This document shows, piece after piece, positions 29,368 through 42,966 of a DNA stretch of 64,000 bases. The position numbers and the translations under genes are program-made. The stretch is from Flavobacteriaceae bacterium (GTDB lineage: Bacteria; Bacteroidota; Bacteroidia; Flavobacteriales; Flavobacteriaceae): NCBI GenBank assembly GCA_026988355.1, contig JALSLK010000091.1:1-64000 (forward strand). The letters are read 5' to 3'. The stretch's first letter is position 1. Each line of letters opens with the position of its first letter. The notes beneath the pieces are model-generated. The model worked only from the letters and a program-made list of their open reading frames with translations. It did no database searches and had not been told where the DNA came from.

Positions 29368-32300
29368 CTAGTTTGCTTCTATCTCTGCATTAGACCCTAC
29401 AATTAACGTATCGTATTCACGCATTCCTGTACCTGCTGGAATTCTCTTACCAACAATTACATTTTCTTTCAATCCTTCTAGATAATCTATTTTACCGTTA
29501 ACTGCTGCTTCATTCAATACTTTTGTTGTCTCTTGGAAAGATGCGGCAGAAATAAATGATTTTGTCTGTAAAGATGCTCTTGTAATACCTTGTAATACAG
29601 GATCTGCAGTTGCTGGCATTGCATCTCTAGCTTCAATTAAAGCTTTATCATTTCTACGTAATTTAGAATTTTCATCTCTTAGCTGTCTAGCAGAAACTAC
29701 TTGTCCAACTTTAATACTTGTAGAATCTCCTGCATTTTCAATAATTTTCATTCCATAAATATTATCATTTTCTTCGATAAAGTCATTTTTATGAATCAAT
29801 TGATTTTCTAAGAAAATAGTATCTCCTGAATCAATAATTCTAACTTTACGCATCATTTGACGTACGACAACTTCAAAGTGTTTGTCATTAATAAGTACTC
29901 CTTGTAAACGATATACTTCTTGTATTTCATTTACAATATATTCTTGCACTTTTCCTGGACCTTGAATTTTAAGAATATCGTTTGGTGTGATTGCTCCATC
30001 AGAAATTGGCATTCCTGCTTTTACAAAATCGTTTTCTTGAACTAAGATTTGATTTGATAATTTTACCAGATATTTTTTAATTAATCCTGTTTTTGATTCG
30101 ACAATTACCTCACGATTACCTCTTTTAATTTTACCATAAGAAACAACACCATCTATCTCAGAAACTGCTGCTGGATTGGAAGGATTACGAGCTTCAAATA
30201 ATTCGGTAACTCGTGGTAAACCTCCAGTAATATCTCCTGCTTTTCCTGCTTTACGTGGAATTTTAACTAGTATTTTTCCTGGTTCAATTTTATCTCCATC
30301 TTCAATGGATAAATGTGCTCCTACTGGCAAACTATACGAACGTAACGTTTCTCCTTTACTATTTTTAATTAGTAATGCTGGAATTATTTTCTTGTTTTTA
30401 GAGTCTGATATTATTTTTTCTTGATTTCCTGTTTGTTCATCTACTTCAACAATAAAGTTAACTCCTCGTACAATATCATCATATTCTACAGTACCTCCAA
30501 ATTCGGAAACAATCACTCCATTAAATGGATCCCATTGACAGATTACATCGTCTTTTTTAACTGTTTTTCCGTTTTTGACAAATAAGAAAGCTCCATAAGG
30601 CAAATTGTTTGTACTTAAAACATTTCCTGTTTTTGGATCAATAATCTTAATTTCTGCGGTTCTAGAAATTATAATATCCTTTTTATTTCCATCTTTATCT
30701 TTACCTTCTACAGTTTTTAATTCTTCAATTTGAACTTTCCCTCCAAATTTACTAATCATTTTATTTTCTTCTGAAATATTTCCTGCAATACCTCCAACGT
30801 GGAATGTACGTAAGGTTAACTGTGTTCCTGGCTCTCCAATAGACTGTGCTGCAATAACTCCAACTGCTTCTCCTCTTTGAACCATTTTTAGATTCGATAA
30901 ACTATGGCCATAACATCTTGCACAAATACCTTTTTTAGCTTCGCATGTTAAAGCAGAACGTACTTCTACATTTTCAATTGGATTTGCTTCTATTATCTTA
31001 ACGATATCTTTTGTAATCTCTGTATTAGCTTCAACTACAACTTCATTAGTTAACGGATTGTATACATCGTGTAATGTTACACGTCCTAAGATACGTCTGC
31101 CTAAAGATTCTACGATTTCATCATTTTTCTTCAACGCTGTAACTTCTAATCCTCTTAAAGTACCACAATCGTTTTCGTTAATAATTACATCTTGTGATAC
31201 ATCTACCAAACGACGTGTTAAGTATCCTGCATCTGCTGTTTTTAAAGCTGTATCTGCAAGTCCTTTACGTGCTCCGTGTGTAGAAATAAAGTATTCTAAA
31301 ATCGATAATCCTTCCTTAAAGTTCGATAAAATTGGATTTTCAATAATTTGTCCTCCTCCTGAAGTCGATTTTTTAGGTTTTGCCATCAATCCTCGCATAC
31401 CTGTTAACTGACGAATTTGCTCTTTAGAACCCCTCGCTCCAGAATCCAACATCATAAATACAGAATTAAAACCGTCTTTATCTTCACGTAAACGTTTCAT
31501 AGATAATTCGGTTAATCTATTATTTGTTGCTCCCCAAATATCAATAACTTGGTTGTAACGCTCTTTATTTGTAAGCATTCCCATGTTATAATTTTCCATG
31601 ATTTCATCCACTTCTTTATTCGCTTCAGCAACCATTCCTGCTTTTTCTTCAGGAATAATAATATCTCCCAAACTGAAAGATAATCCTCCTTTAAAAGCGA
31701 ATTGGAATCCCATATTTTTAATATTATCTAAGAATTCACCTGTTGTAGGTACATCTGTAACTCGTAATACATTACCAATAATATCTCTTAATGATTTTTT
31801 AGTTAATACTTCATTAATATAACCTGCTTGTTCTGGTACTACTTCGTTAAACAATACTCTACCAACTGTGGTGTTGATTAGTTTTGTAACAATTTCGTCA
31901 TTTTCTAAATCTTTTGTTCGTACACGAATTGAAGCATTTAATTCTACTGCTCCTTCATTAAAAGCAATCGTCACTTCTTCTGGAGAATAAAATGTTAATC
32001 CTTCTCCTTTAATTTTTACTTTTTTAGTAGATTTACGTTCTTTAGTCATATAGTACAATCCTAATACCATATCTTGTGATGGTACGGTAATTGGAGATCC
32101 ATTTGCTGGATTTAATATACTATGCGATGCTAACATTAACAGTTGCGATTCTAAAATTGCTTCTGGCCCAAGTGGTAAATGTACTGCCATTTGATCTCCA
32201 TCAAAATCCGCATTAAATGCTGTACATACTAATGGATGTAATCGAATTGCTTTTCCTTCAATCAAAGTTGGCTGAAATGCTTGTATTCCTAAACGGTGAA

Positions 32301-33636
32301 GTGTAGGTGCTCGATTTAATAGTACTGGATGTCCTTTTAATATATTCTCTAAAATATCCCAAACTACTGGTTCTCTTCTATCGATTATTTTTTTAGCTGA
32401 TTTAACTGTTTTTACAATTCCTCTCTCTATTAATTTTCTAATAATAAAAGGCTTGTACAGTTCTGCTGCCATATCTTTAGGAATACCACATTCATATAAT
32501 TTTAATGATGGTCCTACAACAATTACCGAACGAGCTGAATAATCCACACGTTTTCCTAAAAGGTTTTGACGGAAACGTCCTTGTTTTCCTTTTAAAGAAT
32601 CGGATAATGATTTTAATGGTCTATTTGATTCTGTTTTTACAGCAGATGATTTACGTGTGTTATCAAATAAGGAATCTACGGATTCTTGTAACATCCGTTT
32701 TTCATTACGTAAAATAACCTCTGGTGCTTTAATTTCAACTAATCTTTTTAAACGATTATTACGTATTATTACTCGTCTGTATAAATCATTCAAGTCGGAT
32801 GTTGCAAAACGCCCTCCATCTAATGGTACTAACGGTCGCAATTCTGGTGGAATTACTGGTACTGCGTTAATAATCATCCATTCTGGTTTGTTCTCTCTAT
32901 TTTTTGCAGAATCTCTAAAAGCCTCTACTACATTTAAACGTTTTAATGCTTCTGTTTTACGTTGTTTGGAGGTTTCTGTATTCGCTTTATGTCTTAATTC
33001 GTAAGATAGAGAATCTAAATCAATTCTAGTTAATAGGTCTCGCAAACATGCTGCTCCCATCTTAGCGATGAATTTATCTGGATCTGAATCTTCTAAATAT
33101 AAATTTTCTTGTGGTAAGGTATCTAGTATATCTAAATATTCTTCTTCCGTTAAGAAATCCATTTTTTGTAAGGCTTCTCCTTCTGCATTTTGTGCAATAC
33201 CTGCCTGTATTACTACGTATCTCTCATAGTAAATAATCATATCTAATTTTTTAGAAGGTAAGCCTAATAGGTATCCCATTTTATTTGGTAAGGATCTAAA
33301 ATACCAAATATGTGCTACTGGCACTACTAAATCGATATGACCAATTCTATTTCTTCTTACTTTTTTTTCTGTTACTTCAACTCCACAACGGTCGCATATA
33401 ATTCCTTTATAACGAATACGTTTGTATTTTCCACAAGCACATTCATAATCTTTTATAGGTCCAAATATTCGTTCACAAAACAAACCATCTCTTTCTGGCT
33501 TGTGTGTACGATAATTAATTGTTTCTGGTTTTAAAACTTCTCCTCTAGAATCTTTTAGTATTGTTTCTGGTGAAGCTAATCCTATTGAAATTCTACTGAA
33601 TTTTTTTACCGAATATGTATTATTTCTTTTTGCCAT
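29368..33636 (-). CDS. rpoC: DNA-directed RNA polymerase subunit beta'
   Basis: [15 protein letters not shown] active site; full length. Confidence 0.99.
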   Translation of the reverse strand: MAKRNNTYSVKKFSRISIGLASPETILKDSRGEVLKPETINYRTHKPERDGLFCERIFGPIKDYECACGKYKRIRYKGIICDRCGVEVTEKKVRRNRIGHIDLVVPVAHIWYFRSLPNKMGYLLGLPSKKLDMIIYYERYVVIQAGIAQNAEGEALQKMDFLTEEEYLDILDTLPQENLYLEDSDPDKFIAKMGAACLRDLLTRIDLDSLSYELRHKANTETSKQRKTEALKRLNVVEAFRDSAKNRENKPEWMIINAVPVIPPELRPLVPLDGGRFATSDLNDLYRRVIIRNNRLKRLVEIKAPEVILRNEKRMLQESVDSLFDNTRKSSAVKTESNRPLKSLSDSLKGKQGRFRQNLLGKRVDYSARSVIVVGPSLKLYECGIPKDMAAELYKPFIIRKLIERGIVKTVKSAKKIIDRREPVVWDILENILKGHPVLLNRAPTLHRLGIQAFQPTLIEGKAIRLHPLVCTAFNADFDGDQMAVHLPLGPEAILESQLLMLASHSILNPANGSPITVPSQDMVLGLYYMTKERKSTKKVKIKGEGLTFYSPEEVTIAFNEGAVELNASIRVRTKDLENDEIVTKLINTTVGRVLFNEVVPEQAGYINEVLTKKSLRDIIGNVLRVTDVPTTGEFLDNIKNMGFQFAFKGGLSFSLGDIIIPEEKAGMVAEANKEVDEIMENYNMGMLTNKERYNQVIDIWGATNNRLTELSMKRLREDKDGFNSVFMMLDSGARGSKEQIRQLTGMRGLMAKPKKSTSGGGQIIENPILSNFKEGLSILEYFISTHGARKGLADTALKTADAGYLTRRLVDVSQDVIINENDCGTLRGLEVTALKKNDEIVESLGRRILGRVTLHDVYNPLTNEVVVEANTEITKDIVKIIEANPIENVEVRSALTCEAKKGICARCYGHSLSNLKMVQRGEAVGVIAAQSIGEPGTQLTLRTFHVGGIAGNISEENKMISKFGGKVQIEELKTVEGKDKDGNKKDIIISRTAEIKIIDPKTGNVLSTNNLPYGAFLFVKNGKTVKKDDVICQWDPFNGVIVSEFGGTVEYDDIVRGVNFIVEVDEQTGNQEKIISDSKNKKIIPALLIKNSKGETLRSYSLPVGAHLSIEDGDKIEPGKILVKIPRKAGKAGDITGGLPRVTELFEARNPSNPAAVSEIDGVVSYGKIKRGNREVIVESKTGLIKKYLVKLSNQILVQENDFVKAGMPISDGAITPNDILKIQGPGKVQEYIVNEIQEVYRLQGVLINDKHFEVVVRQMMRKVRIIDSGDTIFLENQLIHKNDFIEENDNIYGMKIIENAGDSTSIKVGQVVSARQLRDENSKLRRNDKALIEARDAMPATADPVLQGITRASLQTKSFISAASFQETTKVLNEAAVNGKIDYLEGLKENVIVGKRIPAGTGMREYDTLIVGSNAEIEAN

Positions 33637-33715
33637 TTACTTTAGTTTTCAGTGGTCAGTTTTCAGTTTTCAATCTCTAGTATATTACCTAAAGTTTGAA
33701 AATTGCGTACTGAAT

Positions 33716-36700
33716 TTAGTTTTTATTTGCGTTAATATCTAAACCATTTTCATCTTCTAATCGTACGTCTAATGCAAGTCCTTTAAGTTCGTGCATCAAT
33801 ACATTGAATGATTCTGGCAATCCTGGTTCTGGCATTGGCTCTCCTTTTACGATAGATTCGTAAGTTTTTGCTCTACCTAATACGTCATCTGATTTTACAG
33901 TTAAGATTTCTCTTAATGTTGCAGATGCTCCATACGCTTCTAAAGCCCAAACCTCCATCTCTCCAAAACGTTGCCCTCCAAATTGCGCCTTACCTCCAAG
34001 TGGTTGTTGTGTAATTAAAGAATATGGTCCTATAGATCTTGCATGCATTTTATCTTCAATCATATGACCTAATTTTATCATATAAATAACTCCAACAGTT
34101 GCTGGTTGATCGAAACGCTCTCCTGTTCCTCCATCATATAAGTAAGTATGTCCAAATTCTGGAACTCCTGCTTTGTTGGTTATTGCCGTTATTTCATCTA
34201 AAGATGCTCCATCAAATATTGGTGTTGCATATTTAGAACCTAAATTTTGTCCTGCCCAACCAAGTACTGTTTCGTATATCTGTCCTATATTCATACGCGA
34301 TGGTACTCCTAACGGATTTAACACGATATCAACTGGTGTTCCATCTTCTAGGAATGGCATGTCTTCTGCTCGTACAATTCTAGCTACAATACCTTTATTT
34401 CCATGACGTCCTGCCATCTTATCTCCAACTTTCAATTTACGTTTTTTGGCGATATATATTTTTGCTAATTTTACAATTCCTGCTGGTAATTCGTCTCCTA
34501 CTGTTATGGTAAATTTCGCTCTTCTAAGAGATCCTTGTAAGTCACTAACTTTAATTTTATAGTTGTGAATTAATCGGTTTACCAAGTTATTTAATTCTTT
34601 ATCGGTTGTCCATTGTCCTTTAGTTAAATGTTCAAAATCATTTATTGAATTTAACATTTTCAAAGTAAATTTCTTCCCTTTTGGCAAAATATCTTCTCCT
34701 AAATCATTGGCTACTCCTTGGGAAGTTTTCCCATTAATTAATGAGAATAATTTTTCTACTAATACAGCTCTTAATTCTTCAAACTTAACACCAAACTTAA
34801 CTTCTAAATTTGAAATATCTGTTTTATCTTGAACTCTTTTTGCTTTGTCTTTTACAACTCTTTGGAATAATTTTTTATTGATTACTACTCCTTTTAAGGA
34901 TGGTGATGCTTTTAAGGATGCATCTTTTACATCTCCTGCATTATCTCCAAATATAGCTCTTAATAATTTTTCCTCTGGTGTTGGATCGGACTCTCCTTTT
35001 GGCGTAATTTTTCCAATTAAAATATCTCCTGGTTTTACTTCTGCTCCAATACGAATCATTCCGTTTTCGTCTAGATCTTTTGTTGCTTCTTCACTAACAT
35101 TTGGTATATCTGCTGTTAGTTCTTCTGCTCCTAAACGTGTATCTCTTACATCTAAAGAGTATTCATCGATATGAATGGAAGTAAAGATATCTTCTCTTAC
35201 CACTTTTTCGGAAATTACAATCGCATCCTCAAAATTATATCCTTTCCAAGGCATAAATGCAACTTTCATATTTCTACCAAGTGCTAATTCTCCTTTTTCT
35301 GTCGCATATCCTTCACATAAAACTTGTCCTCTAACTACTTTATCTCCTTTTTGTACAATTGGATGTAGATTAATACAAGTTCCTTGATTTGTTTTTCTAA
35401 ATTTTATTAGTGGATATGTTTTTGTATCTTCTTCAAAACTTACTATTTTTTCATCTTCACTACGTTTATATTCTATCGTAATTTTATTAGAATCCACATA
35501 AGTTACTACACCATCTCCTTCTGCATTTATTAAGATACGTGAATCTTTTGCAACTCTACGTTCTAATCCTGTTCCTACAATTGGTGCTTGTGGTCGCATT
35601 AATGGTACTGCTTGACGCATCATGTTCGATCCCATCAACGCTCTATTCGCATCATCGTGTTCTAAGAATGGAATTAGCGATGCTGATATAGATGATATTT
35701 GATTTGGTGATACATCCATGTAGTGTACTTCTTTATTTTCTACTACTGGAAAATCGCCTTCTGCTCTTGCTACTACTTTTTCTAAAGCAATATGTCCATC
35801 TTTTGTTAATTCTAAGTTAGATTGTGCTATTTTTTTACCTTCTTCTTCTTCTGCCGATAAATAAACTGGTGCATCTTTTAAATTAACTTTTCCATTATCA
35901 ACTTCTCTATATGGTGTTTCTAAAAATCCCAAGTAATTTACTTTTGCATAAACAGATAAGGAGGATATCAATCCAATATTTGGTCCCTCTGGTGTTTCTA
36001 TCGGACAAAGTCTTCCATAATGTGTGTAGTGTACATCACGCACCTCAAACCCTGCTCTTTCTCTAGATAAACCTCCTGGTCCTAATGCGGATAATCTACG
36101 TTTATGTGTTATCTCTGCTAATGGATTGGTTTGATCCATAAATTGAGATAATTGATTTGTTCCAAAAAAGGAATTAATTACAGACGATAATGTCTTTGCA
36201 TTAATCAAATCAATTGGTGTAAATACTTCGTTATCACGAACATTCATTCTTTCACGAATAGTACGAGCCATTCTGGAAAGACCAACACCAAATTGAGATG
36301 CTAATTGTTCTCCTACTGTTCTTACTCGACGATTAGATAAGTGGTCAATATCATCTACTTCTGCTTTTGCATTTACTAACTGAATCAAATTCTTGATTAT
36401 TGTGATAATATCATTTTTCGTCAATACTTTTTGATCAATTGGTTCGTCTAATTTTAAACGTTTGTTCATTCTATAACGACCAACTTCTCCTAGATTATAA
36501 CGTTGCTCTGAGAAAAATAATTTATTTATTACTCCTTTTGCTGTTTCATAATCTGGCGGTTCTGCATTACGTAATTGTCTGTATATATGTTCTACTGCTT
36601 CTTTTTCAGAATTTGTAGGGTCTTTTTGTAATGTATTATAAATAATTGCAAAATCTCCTGTTTCATTATCTATTTTATGCAATAAAATAGTTTTTGAACC

Positions 36701-37564
36701 AGATTCTATAATTTCGTCAATATGTTCTTTTTCTAAAATAGTATCGCGATCTAAAATAATTTCATTTCGTTCGATAGATACCACTTCTCCAGTATCTTCA
36801 TCTACAAAATCTTCAAACCAAGTCTTCAAAACTCTCGCTGCTAATTTTCTGCTTAATACTTTTTTTAGTCCCGATTTAGATACTCTAACTTCTTCTGCTA
36901 AGTTAAATATTTCTAAAATATCTTTATCTCTTTCGTATCCAATTGCTCTAAATAGTGTAGTAACTGGTAATTTTTTCTTTCTATCGATATAAGCATATAA
37001 TACTTGATTGATATCGGTAGAGAATTCAATCCAAGATCCTTTGAAAGGAATTACTCTTGCTGAATATAATTTTGTTCCATTTGCATGAAATGATTGTCCA
37101 AAAAATACTCCTGGAGAACGATGTAATTGCGATACTACAACTCGTTCTGCTCCATTAATAATAAATGTACCACTATGTGTCATATAAGGAATTACTCCTA
37201 AATACACATCTTGTACAATAGTTTCAAAATCCTCATGTTCTGGGTCTGTACAATAAAGTTTTAAACGTGCTTTTAATGGCACACTATAGGTTAATCCTCT
37301 TTCGATACATTCTTGAATAGAATATCTAGGTGGATCTACAAAGTAATCTAAAAATTCTAATACAAAATTATTACGTGTATCCGTAATTGGAAAGTTATCA
37401 GAAAATGTTTTATATAAACCTTCGTTAGCTCTTTCATCTGCTTTTGTTTCTAATTGAAAAAAGTCTTGGAAAGATTTTACTTGAATATCTAAAAAATCAG
37501 GATATTCCATTATTTTTTTCGCAGTTGCGAAATTTACTCTTTCGGTTGTATTTGTTGTTGCCAA
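33716..37564 (-). CDS. rpoB: DNA-directed RNA polymerase subunit beta
   Basis: Full-length Rpo[45 protein letters not shown]. Confidence 0.99.
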   Translation of the reverse strand: MATTNTTERVNFATAKKIMEYPDFLDIQVKSFQDFFQLETKADERANEGLYKTFSDNFPITDTRNNFVLEFLDYFVDPPRYSIQECIERGLTYSVPLKARLKLYCTDPEHEDFETIVQDVYLGVIPYMTHSGTFIINGAERVVVSQLHRSPGVFFGQSFHANGTKLYSARVIPFKGSWIEFSTDINQVLYAYIDRKKKLPVTTLFRAIGYERDKDILEIFNLAEEVRVSKSGLKKVLSRKLAARVLKTWFEDFVDEDTGEVVSIERNEIILDRDTILEKEHIDEIIESGSKTILLHKIDNETGDFAIIYNTLQKDPTNSEKEAVEHIYRQLRNAEPPDYETAKGVINKLFFSEQRYNLGEVGRYRMNKRLKLDEPIDQKVLTKNDIITIIKNLIQLVNAKAEVDDIDHLSNRRVRTVGEQLASQFGVGLSRMARTIRERMNVRDNEVFTPIDLINAKTLSSVINSFFGTNQLSQFMDQTNPLAEITHKRRLSALGPGGLSRERAGFEVRDVHYTHYGRLCPIETPEGPNIGLISSLSVYAKVNYLGFLETPYREVDNGKVNLKDAPVYLSAEEEEGKKIAQSNLELTKDGHIALEKVVARAEGDFPVVENKEVHYMDVSPNQISSISASLIPFLEHDDANRALMGSNMMRQAVPLMRPQAPIVGTGLERRVAKDSRILINAEGDGVVTYVDSNKITIEYKRSEDEKIVSFEEDTKTYPLIKFRKTNQGTCINLHPIVQKGDKVVRGQVLCEGYATEKGELALGRNMKVAFMPWKGYNFEDAIVISEKVVREDIFTSIHIDEYSLDVRDTRLGAEELTADIPNVSEEATKDLDENGMIRIGAEVKPGDILIGKITPKGESDPTPEEKLLRAIFGDNAGDVKDASLKASPSLKGVVINKKLFQRVVKDKAKRVQDKTDISNLEVKFGVKFEELRAVLVEKLFSLINGKTSQGVANDLGEDILPKGKKFTLKMLNSINDFEHLTKGQWTTDKELNNLVNRLIHNYKIKVSDLQGSLRRAKFTITVGDELPAGIVKLAKIYIAKKRKLKVGDKMAGRHGNKGIVARIVRAEDMPFLEDGTPVDIVLNPLGVPSRMNIGQIYETVLGWAGQNLGSKYATPIFDGASLDEITAITNKAGVPEFGHTYLYDGGTGERFDQPATVGVIYMIKLGHMIEDKMHARSIGPYSLITQQPLGGKAQFGGQRFGEMEVWALEAYGASATLREILTVKSDDVLGRAKTYESIVKGEPMPEPGLPESFNVLMHELKGLALDVRLEDENGLDINANKN

Positions 37565-37723
37565 ATGGAGAAATTTTAATGGTTAAAAATTCAATTTTCT
37601 TTTGCAATGTCTATATACGCAAAATGGTTTAGGTCATTCCGATTAAAATTCGGAAGACCTAAACCTTTATTTTGAGTCCATTTATACGATTGAATAATTC
37701 GTACAATGGACTAGTAATAAAAC

Positions 37724-38098
37724 TTATTTAAGTTCTACTTCTGCTCCTGCTTCTTCTAAAGATTTTTTAAGACCTTCTGCCTCATCTTTAGATACACCTT
37801 CTTTAATTGGAGCTGGCGCACTATCTACGATACCTTTCGCATCTTTTAATCCTAATCCTGTTAATTCTTTAACTAATTTAACAACTGCTAATTTAGAACC
37901 TCCTGCTGCTTTTAGGATCACATCAAATTCTGTTTTTTCTTCTGCTGCTTCTCCTCCTGCTGCTGCTGGCCCTGCTACTGCTACTGCTGCCGCTGCTGGC
38001 TCAATACCATACTCTTCTTTTAATATAGTTGCTAATTCATTAACATCTTTTACTGATAGGTTAACTAATTGTTCTGCGAAATCTTTTAAATCTGCCAT
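37724..38098 (-). CDS. rplL: 50S ribosomal protein L7/L12
   Basis: [42 protein letters not shown]. Confidence 0.98.
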   Translation of the reverse strand: MADLKDFAEQLVNLSVKDVNELATILKEEYGIEPAAAAVAVAGPAAAGGEAAEEKTEFDVILKAAGGSKLAVVKLVKELTGLGLKDAKGIVDSAPAPIKEGVSKDEAEGLKKSLEEAGAEVELK

Positions 38099-38149
38099 TT
38101 TATTCTTGTTTTTTTAATTTTTATTATTTAGTTTAATTGTGCGCTTAAT

Positions 38150-38665
38150 TTATTTTTCAGATAATGTTTTAATTATACCTGATAATTTATTACCACCGGA
38201 TTGCAATGCTGAAATAACATTTTTAGCTGGTGATTGTAATAAAGTAATAATATCTCCGATAAGTTCTTCTTTAGATTTGATGTTTACTAAAGCATCTAAT
38301 TGATCATCGCCAACATAAATTGCTTCTTCAACATAAGCTCCTTTCAATACTGGCTTATCTGATTTTTTTCTAAAATTCTTTATTACTTTTGCTGGTGCAT
38401 TTCCAGTTTCAGAAAATAAAACTGAGGTATTTCCTTTTAATGTTGAAGGCAATTCTCCGAATTCTTTATCTGATTTTTCCATTGCTTTTGCAAGCAAAGT
38501 GTTCTTAACAACCGCTAATTTCACATTAGCTTTAAAGCATGCTCTTCTTAAATTAGAAGTCTCTAATGCGTCTAATCCTGATATATCTGCTAAATAGATA
38601 ATACTGTTATCAGTCAATTTGCTTGTTAAGTCTTTAATTACTACTGATTTTTCTTCTCTAGTCAT
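38150..38665 (-). CDS. rplJ: 50S ribosomal protein L10
   Basis: L10 family sequence; position in rplKAJL order. Confidence 0.97.
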   Translation of the reverse strand: MTREEKSVVIKDLTSKLTDNSIIYLADISGLDALETSNLRRACFKANVKLAVVKNTLLAKAMEKSDKEFGELPSTLKGNTSVLFSETGNAPAKVIKNFRKKSDKPVLKGAYVEEAIYVGDDQLDALVNIKSKEELIGDIITLLQSPAKNVISALQSGGNKLSGIIKTLSEK

Positions 38666-38686
38666 AATGTGTGTATATTAACTTGC

Positions 38687-39376
38687 TTAAACTGATTTTA
38701 CTTCTATTTCTATCCCTGGACTCATTGTACTTGACATAAAAGCACTTTTCACATAAGTTCCTTTAGCTGTATTTGGCTTTAAATTAAGAATTGTTTGAAT
38801 TAATTCTTGTGCATTTTCTTCGATTTTTTTTGCATCGAAAGAAATTTTTCCAATTGCTGCATGTATGATACCTGTCTTATCTACCTTAAAGTCTATTTTA
38901 CCTGCTTTTACATCTTTTACAGCTTTTGCTACATCCATTGTTACTGTACCTGTTTTAGGATTTGGCATTAAACCTCTTGGTCCTAATATACGCCCTAATG
39001 GTCCTAATTTACCCATAACACTTGGCATCGTAATAATAACATCAACATCTGTCCATCCTCCTTTTATTTTTTGAAGGTATTCATCTAATCCCACATAATC
39101 TGCTCCTGCTGCTGTAGCATCTGCTTCTTTATCTGGAGTTACTAATGCCAATACTTTGACATCTTTTCCTGTTCCGTGTGGTAATGACACTACACCTCTA
39201 ACCATTTGGTCTGCCTTACGTGGATCTACACCTAAACGCAAAGCTAAATCAACAGATGCATCAAATTTTACATTGGTAATTTCTTTTACTAATGCCGAAG
39301 CTTCCTCAAGTGAATATACTTTTGCTGTATCCACTTTAGCATATGCTACTTTTTGTTTTTTTGTTACTTTTCCCAT
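38687..39376 (-). CDS. rplA: 50S ribosomal protein L1
   Basis: [19 protein letters not shown]. Confidence 0.98.
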   Translation of the reverse strand: MGKVTKKQKVAYAKVDTAKVYSLEEASALVKEITNVKFDASVDLALRLGVDPRKADQMVRGVVSLPHGTGKDVKVLALVTPDKEADATAAGADYVGLDEYLQKIKGGWTDVDVIITMPSVMGKLGPLGRILGPRGLMPNPKTGTVTMDVAKAVKDVKAGKIDFKVDKTGIIHAAIGKISFDAKKIEENAQELIQTILNLKPNTAKGTYVKSAFMSSTMSPGIEIEVKSV

Positions 39377-39379
39377 TGT

Positions 39380-39823
39380 TTATGCTTTTACTGGTGCTTC
39401 ACCCATTACAGTTATTCCCATTGATCTTGCAGTTCCTGCTATCATTAACATTGCTGATTCCACTTGAAATGCATTCATGTCAACCATTTTATCTTCTGCA
39501 ATCTTTCTAATTTGATCCCAAGAAATTTTCCCTACCTTATTACGGTTAGGCTCTCCTGATCCTTTTTTAAGTTTTATTGCTTCTAATATTTGTACTGCTG
39601 CTGGTGGAGTTTTTACTACGAAATCAAAGGATTTATCTTTATACACCGTAATTACTACTGGTAATACTTTTCCTTGTTTATCTTGAGTTCTAGCATTAAA
39701 TTGCTTACAGAACTCCATAATATTTACTCCGGCAGCACCAAGTGCAGGTCCTACAGGTGGTGAAGGGTTTGCAGCTCCTCCACGTACTTGTAATTTTACA
39801 ACCTTACCTACTTCTTTTGCCAT
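39380..39823 (-). CDS. rplK: 50S ribosomal protein L11
   Basis: [36 protein letters not shown]. Confidence 0.98.
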   Translation of the reverse strand: MAKEVGKVVKLQVRGGAANPSPPVGPALGAAGVNIMEFCKQFNARTQDKQGKVLPVVITVYKDKSFDFVVKTPPAAVQILEAIKLKKGSGEPNRNKVGKISWDQIRKIAEDKMVDMNAFQVESAMLMIAGTARSMGITVMGEAPVKA

Positions 39824-39891
39824 TTTATATTTGTTTTAAAAATTCAGAAAATCACCAATTGGAAGCTGGCAATCATCTTATTTATGTAACA

Positions 39892-40443
39892 CTATGATAC
39901 TTTATTTACCTGCGTATAACTTAATTCTAATGGTGTTCTTCTTCCGAAAATTTTCACCATTACTTCTAGTTTACGTTTTTCTTCATTTATTTTTTCTATC
40001 GTTCCATCAAAACCATTAAATGGTCCATCAATAACTTTTATTGTTTCTCCAACTATATAAGGAATTACAACATTTTCATTTTGAATAGCTAATTCATCCA
40101 CTTTTCCTAGCATTCGATTAACTTCTGCTTTTCTTAACGGTACTGGTTCTCCTCCTTTTACTTCTCCAAGAAATCCAATAACTCCTGTTATGGATTTAAT
40201 AACGTGAGGTACTTCTCCACTTAAATTGGCTTTTACCATGATATATCCAGGAAAGTATACTTTTTCGATATTATATTTCTTTCCTTTTCGTATTTGAATA
40301 ACTTTCTCTGTTGGCACTAAAACTTCTTCAACAAAATCAGATAAACCTAGACGAGATATTTCATTTTCTATATATCTTTTTACTTTATTTTCTTGTCCGC
40401 CTATAGCTCTTACTACATACCATTTCTTTACAATATCAGCCAT
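39892..40443 (-). CDS. nusG: Transcription termination/antitermination protein NusG
   Basis: KKWYVVRAIGGQENKVKRYIE; FPGYIMVKANL; VIDGPFNGFDGTIEKIN. Confidence 0.98.
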   Translation of the reverse strand: MADIVKKWYVVRAIGGQENKVKRYIENEISRLGLSDFVEEVLVPTEKVIQIRKGKKYNIEKVYFPGYIMVKANLSGEVPHVIKSITGVIGFLGEVKGGEPVPLRKAEVNRMLGKVDELAIQNENVVIPYIVGETIKVIDGPFNGFDGTIEKINEEKRKLEVMVKIFGRRTPLELSYTQVNKVS

Positions 40444-40452
40444 ATTCTTTAA

Positions 40453-40641
40453 TTAAAAAAGTTTAAAAAATTTATCTAAAGCATTTTGAAATACTTTATC
40501 TGTTAAAAATACAGCTATTGCGAAAATTACAGTAAAAATTGCAACTATAATGGTCGATTTTTGAGCTTCAGATAAAGGTATCCATGTCACTTCATTATTA
40601 AGTTCTTTGTATGATTCCTTTACATAATTTACAATTCCCAT
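40453..40641 (-). CDS. secE: Preprotein translocase subunit SecE
   Basis: 62 aa, VKESYKELNNEVTWIPLSEAQKSTIIV plus one TM; beside nusG. Confidence 0.95.
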   Translation of the reverse strand: MGIVNYVKESYKELNNEVTWIPLSEAQKSTIIVAIFTVIFAIAVFLTDKVFQNALDKFFKLF

Positions 40642-40841
40642 ATTTATTTATTTTTAAGTATGAATTGATTATTAATTTGTTCTTGTTTTTATTTCTCTAA
40701 AACCAGAACATTTATTCTCTTTAACACACTTTTATATTTAAAGTTTAATCCTAAAAAGAATTACCTAATCTTATTTTCTACGCTTTAAAAAGCTTAATTT
40801 TTACGTCGGCATTCCATGTCATATACTTTTTATTCCATTGC

Positions 40842-40913
40842 ACGGGCGGAGAGACTCGAACTCCCGACACCTGGTTTTGGAGACCAGTGCTCTACCAACT
40901 GAGCTACGCCCGT
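40842..40913 (-). tRNA. tRNA-Trp (CCA anticodon)
   Basis: Cloverleaf: ACGGGCG...CTGGTCTCCAAAACCAG...CGCCCGT; between secE and tuf. Confidence 0.95.
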
Positions 40914-40998
40914 AATTATTAATTAACTAGTATAAATCAAGGCGTTCGCCAATTTTAATTGACGAACACCTCGTTATATTAATTACAAGCTTACTTAA

Positions 40999-42183
40999 TT
41001 AGAGTATCTCTGTAACTTGTCCTGCTCCTACGGTTCTACCTCCTTCACGAATTGCAAAACGAAGTCCAACATTCATTGCAATTGGTTGATGTAATTCAAC
41101 TTCAATTGTTAAGTTATCTCCAGGCATCACCATTTCTACTCCACTTGGCAAAGTAATTGTACCAGTAACATCAGTAGTTCTCACATAAAATTGAGGACGA
41201 TAGTTGTTATGGAATGGAGTATGACGTCCACCTTCTTCTTTTTTAAGGATATAAACCTCAGCTTTAAAGTGTGCATGTGGTGTTACGGAACCTGGCTTAC
41301 AGATTACCATTCCTCTTTTAATATCTTCTTTTGCAATACCTCTTAATAAGATTCCTACATTATCTCCTGCTTCTCCTCTATCTAATATTTTACGAAACAT
41401 TTCAACTCCTGTAACTGTTGAAGTTAATTTTTCTGCTCCCATACCGATGATATCTACTGCATCTCCTGTATTTGCTACTCCTGTTTCGATACGACCTGTC
41501 GCTACAGTTCCACGACCAGTAATTGAGAATACATCTTCAATTGGCATTAAAAAATCTTTTTCTACATCTCTCTTTGGCAATTCAATCCAAGAATCTACAG
41601 CTTCCATCAATTCTAAGATTGATTTAGCCCATTTTTCTTCTCCGTTTAATCCTCCTAGAGCAGAACCTGCTATTACTGGAGTATTATCTCCATCATATTC
41701 ATAGAAATCTAATAATTCTCTGATTTCCATTTCTACTAATTCTAATAATTCTTCATCATCAACCATATCCACTTTGTTCATGAATACAACCATTCTAGGA
41801 ATACCTACTTGACGTCCTAATAGGATATGCTCACGAGTTTGTGGCATTGGCCCATCTGTCGCCGCAACAACTAAAATAGCACCATCCATTTGAGCTGCAC
41901 CAGTTACCATATTCTTTACATAATCCGCGTGACCTGGACAGTCTACGTGCGCATAATGACGTTTATCTGTTGCATATTCTACATGCGAAGTATTTATTGT
42001 AATCCCTCTTTCTTTTTCTTCTGGAGCGTTATCAATTTGATCAAAATCTTTTACCTCACAAAACCCTGCTTTAGCTAACACAACTGTAATTGCTGCTGTT
42101 AAAGTAGTTTTCCCATGATCTACGTGACCAATTGTACCAATATTTAAGTGTGGTTTCGAGCGGTCAAAATGTTCTTTTGCCAT
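40999..42183 (-). CDS. tuf: Elongation factor Tu
   Basis: [39 protein letters not shown]. Confidence 0.99.
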   Translation of the reverse strand: MAKEHFDRSKPHLNIGTIGHVDHGKTTLTAAITVVLAKAGFCEVKDFDQIDNAPEEKERGITINTSHVEYATDKRHYAHVDCPGHADYVKNMVTGAAQMDGAILVVAATDGPMPQTREHILLGRQVGIPRMVVFMNKVDMVDDEELLELVEMEIRELLDFYEYDGDNTPVIAGSALGGLNGEEKWAKSILELMEAVDSWIELPKRDVEKDFLMPIEDVFSITGRGTVATGRIETGVANTGDAVDIIGMGAEKLTSTVTGVEMFRKILDRGEAGDNVGILLRGIAKEDIKRGMVICKPGSVTPHAHFKAEVYILKKEEGGRHTPFHNNYRPQFYVRTTDVTGTITLPSGVEMVMPGDNLTIEVELHQPIAMNVGLRFAIREGGRTVGAGQVTEIL

Positions 42184-42257
42184 AATTATTAATTTTAAAT
42201 CTAGTTATATAATTTATTTAGTGTTCTTGTTTATCTTTGAATTCCAAAATACATTAG

Positions 42258-42330
42258 AGCCAATGACGGGAATTGAACCCGTGACCTCTTCCTTACCAAG
42301 GAAACGCTCTACCTCTGAGCTACACCGGCT
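42258..42330 (-). tRNA. tRNA-Thr (GGT anticodon)
   Basis: AGCCGGT...TTTCCTTGGTAAGGAAG...ATTGGCT cloverleaf. Confidence 0.94.
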
Positions 42331-42340
42331 TTAAAAAAGA

Positions 42341-42412
42341 GCGAGAGACCGGGCTCGAACCGGCGACAGTCAGCTTGGAAGGCTGAAGCTCTACCAACTG
42401 AGCTACTCTCGC
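42341..42412 (-). tRNA. tRNA-Gly (TCC anticodon)
   Basis: GCGAGAG...CAGCCTTCCAAGCTG...CTCTCGC cloverleaf. Confidence 0.94.
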
Positions 42413-42543
42413 TTTTAAATTATCTTTCTAATTTAAGGTGTATCTATCTTTAAAAATAAAAATAGAGCTTATTTTCAAGCTGCAAAATTAATATTTTTTA
42501 TTCAAATAGTCTATTTTATTTTGTTTTTTTTTCAAAAAAAGTG

Positions 42544-42625
42544 TGGGGAGGGAAGGATTCGAACCTTCGAAGGCGAAGCCAACGGAGTTACAGTCCGTCC
42601 TCGTTGACCACTTGAGTACCTCCCC
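42544..42625 (-). tRNA. tRNA-Tyr (GTA anticodon, long variable arm)
   Basis: GGGGAGG...CGGACTGTAACTCCG...CCTCCCC; class II variable arm. Confidence 0.94.
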
Positions 42626-42696
42626 AGTTTTTTTTATTCAAAGAACTTAGTGCAACAACTTTTTTAAACATTTTCTAAAGTTATTACAATAAAAAG

Positions 42697-42771
42697 AGCC
42701 AATGGAGGGACTCGAACCCACGACCTGCTGATTACAAATCAGCTGCTCTAGCCAGCTGAGCTACATCGGCT
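42697..42771 (-). tRNA. tRNA-Thr (TGT anticodon)
   Basis: AGCCGAT...CTGATTTGTAATCAG...ATTGGCT cloverleaf. Confidence 0.94.
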
Positions 42772-42795
42772 TTTACTATTTTTTTTATAAAAAAA

Positions 42796-42820
42796 CAGTC
42801 CGCTTTTTTCTAACGGACTG
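42796..42820 (-). terminator. Intrinsic terminator downstream of hpf
   Basis: Minus-strand CAGTCCG-TTAGAAAAAAG-CGGACTG followed directly by TTTTTTT. Confidence 0.82.
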
Positions 42821-42966
42821 CAAATGTAAGATGTTTTTTTTCTTTACAAAACTTTTTCAGTATTTTTTTTTATTTTTTTTTACACGTTATTTTTATTCCT
42901 TCATTATTGCATTTTATTCACTCTTTCTAACTTCTCATTAGAATATTGTTTTCTATCAAAAAACTA

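Noticed and set aside
30176-37632. Numerous plus-strand ORFs (60-117 aa) antisense to rpoC and rpoB
   Set aside because: They lie wholly within highly conserved minus-strand genes and show no domain or signal features.
42258-42771. tRNA cluster considered as genomic-island attachment site
   Set aside because: No partial tRNA duplications or foreign genes nearby; flanked by conserved tuf and hpf.
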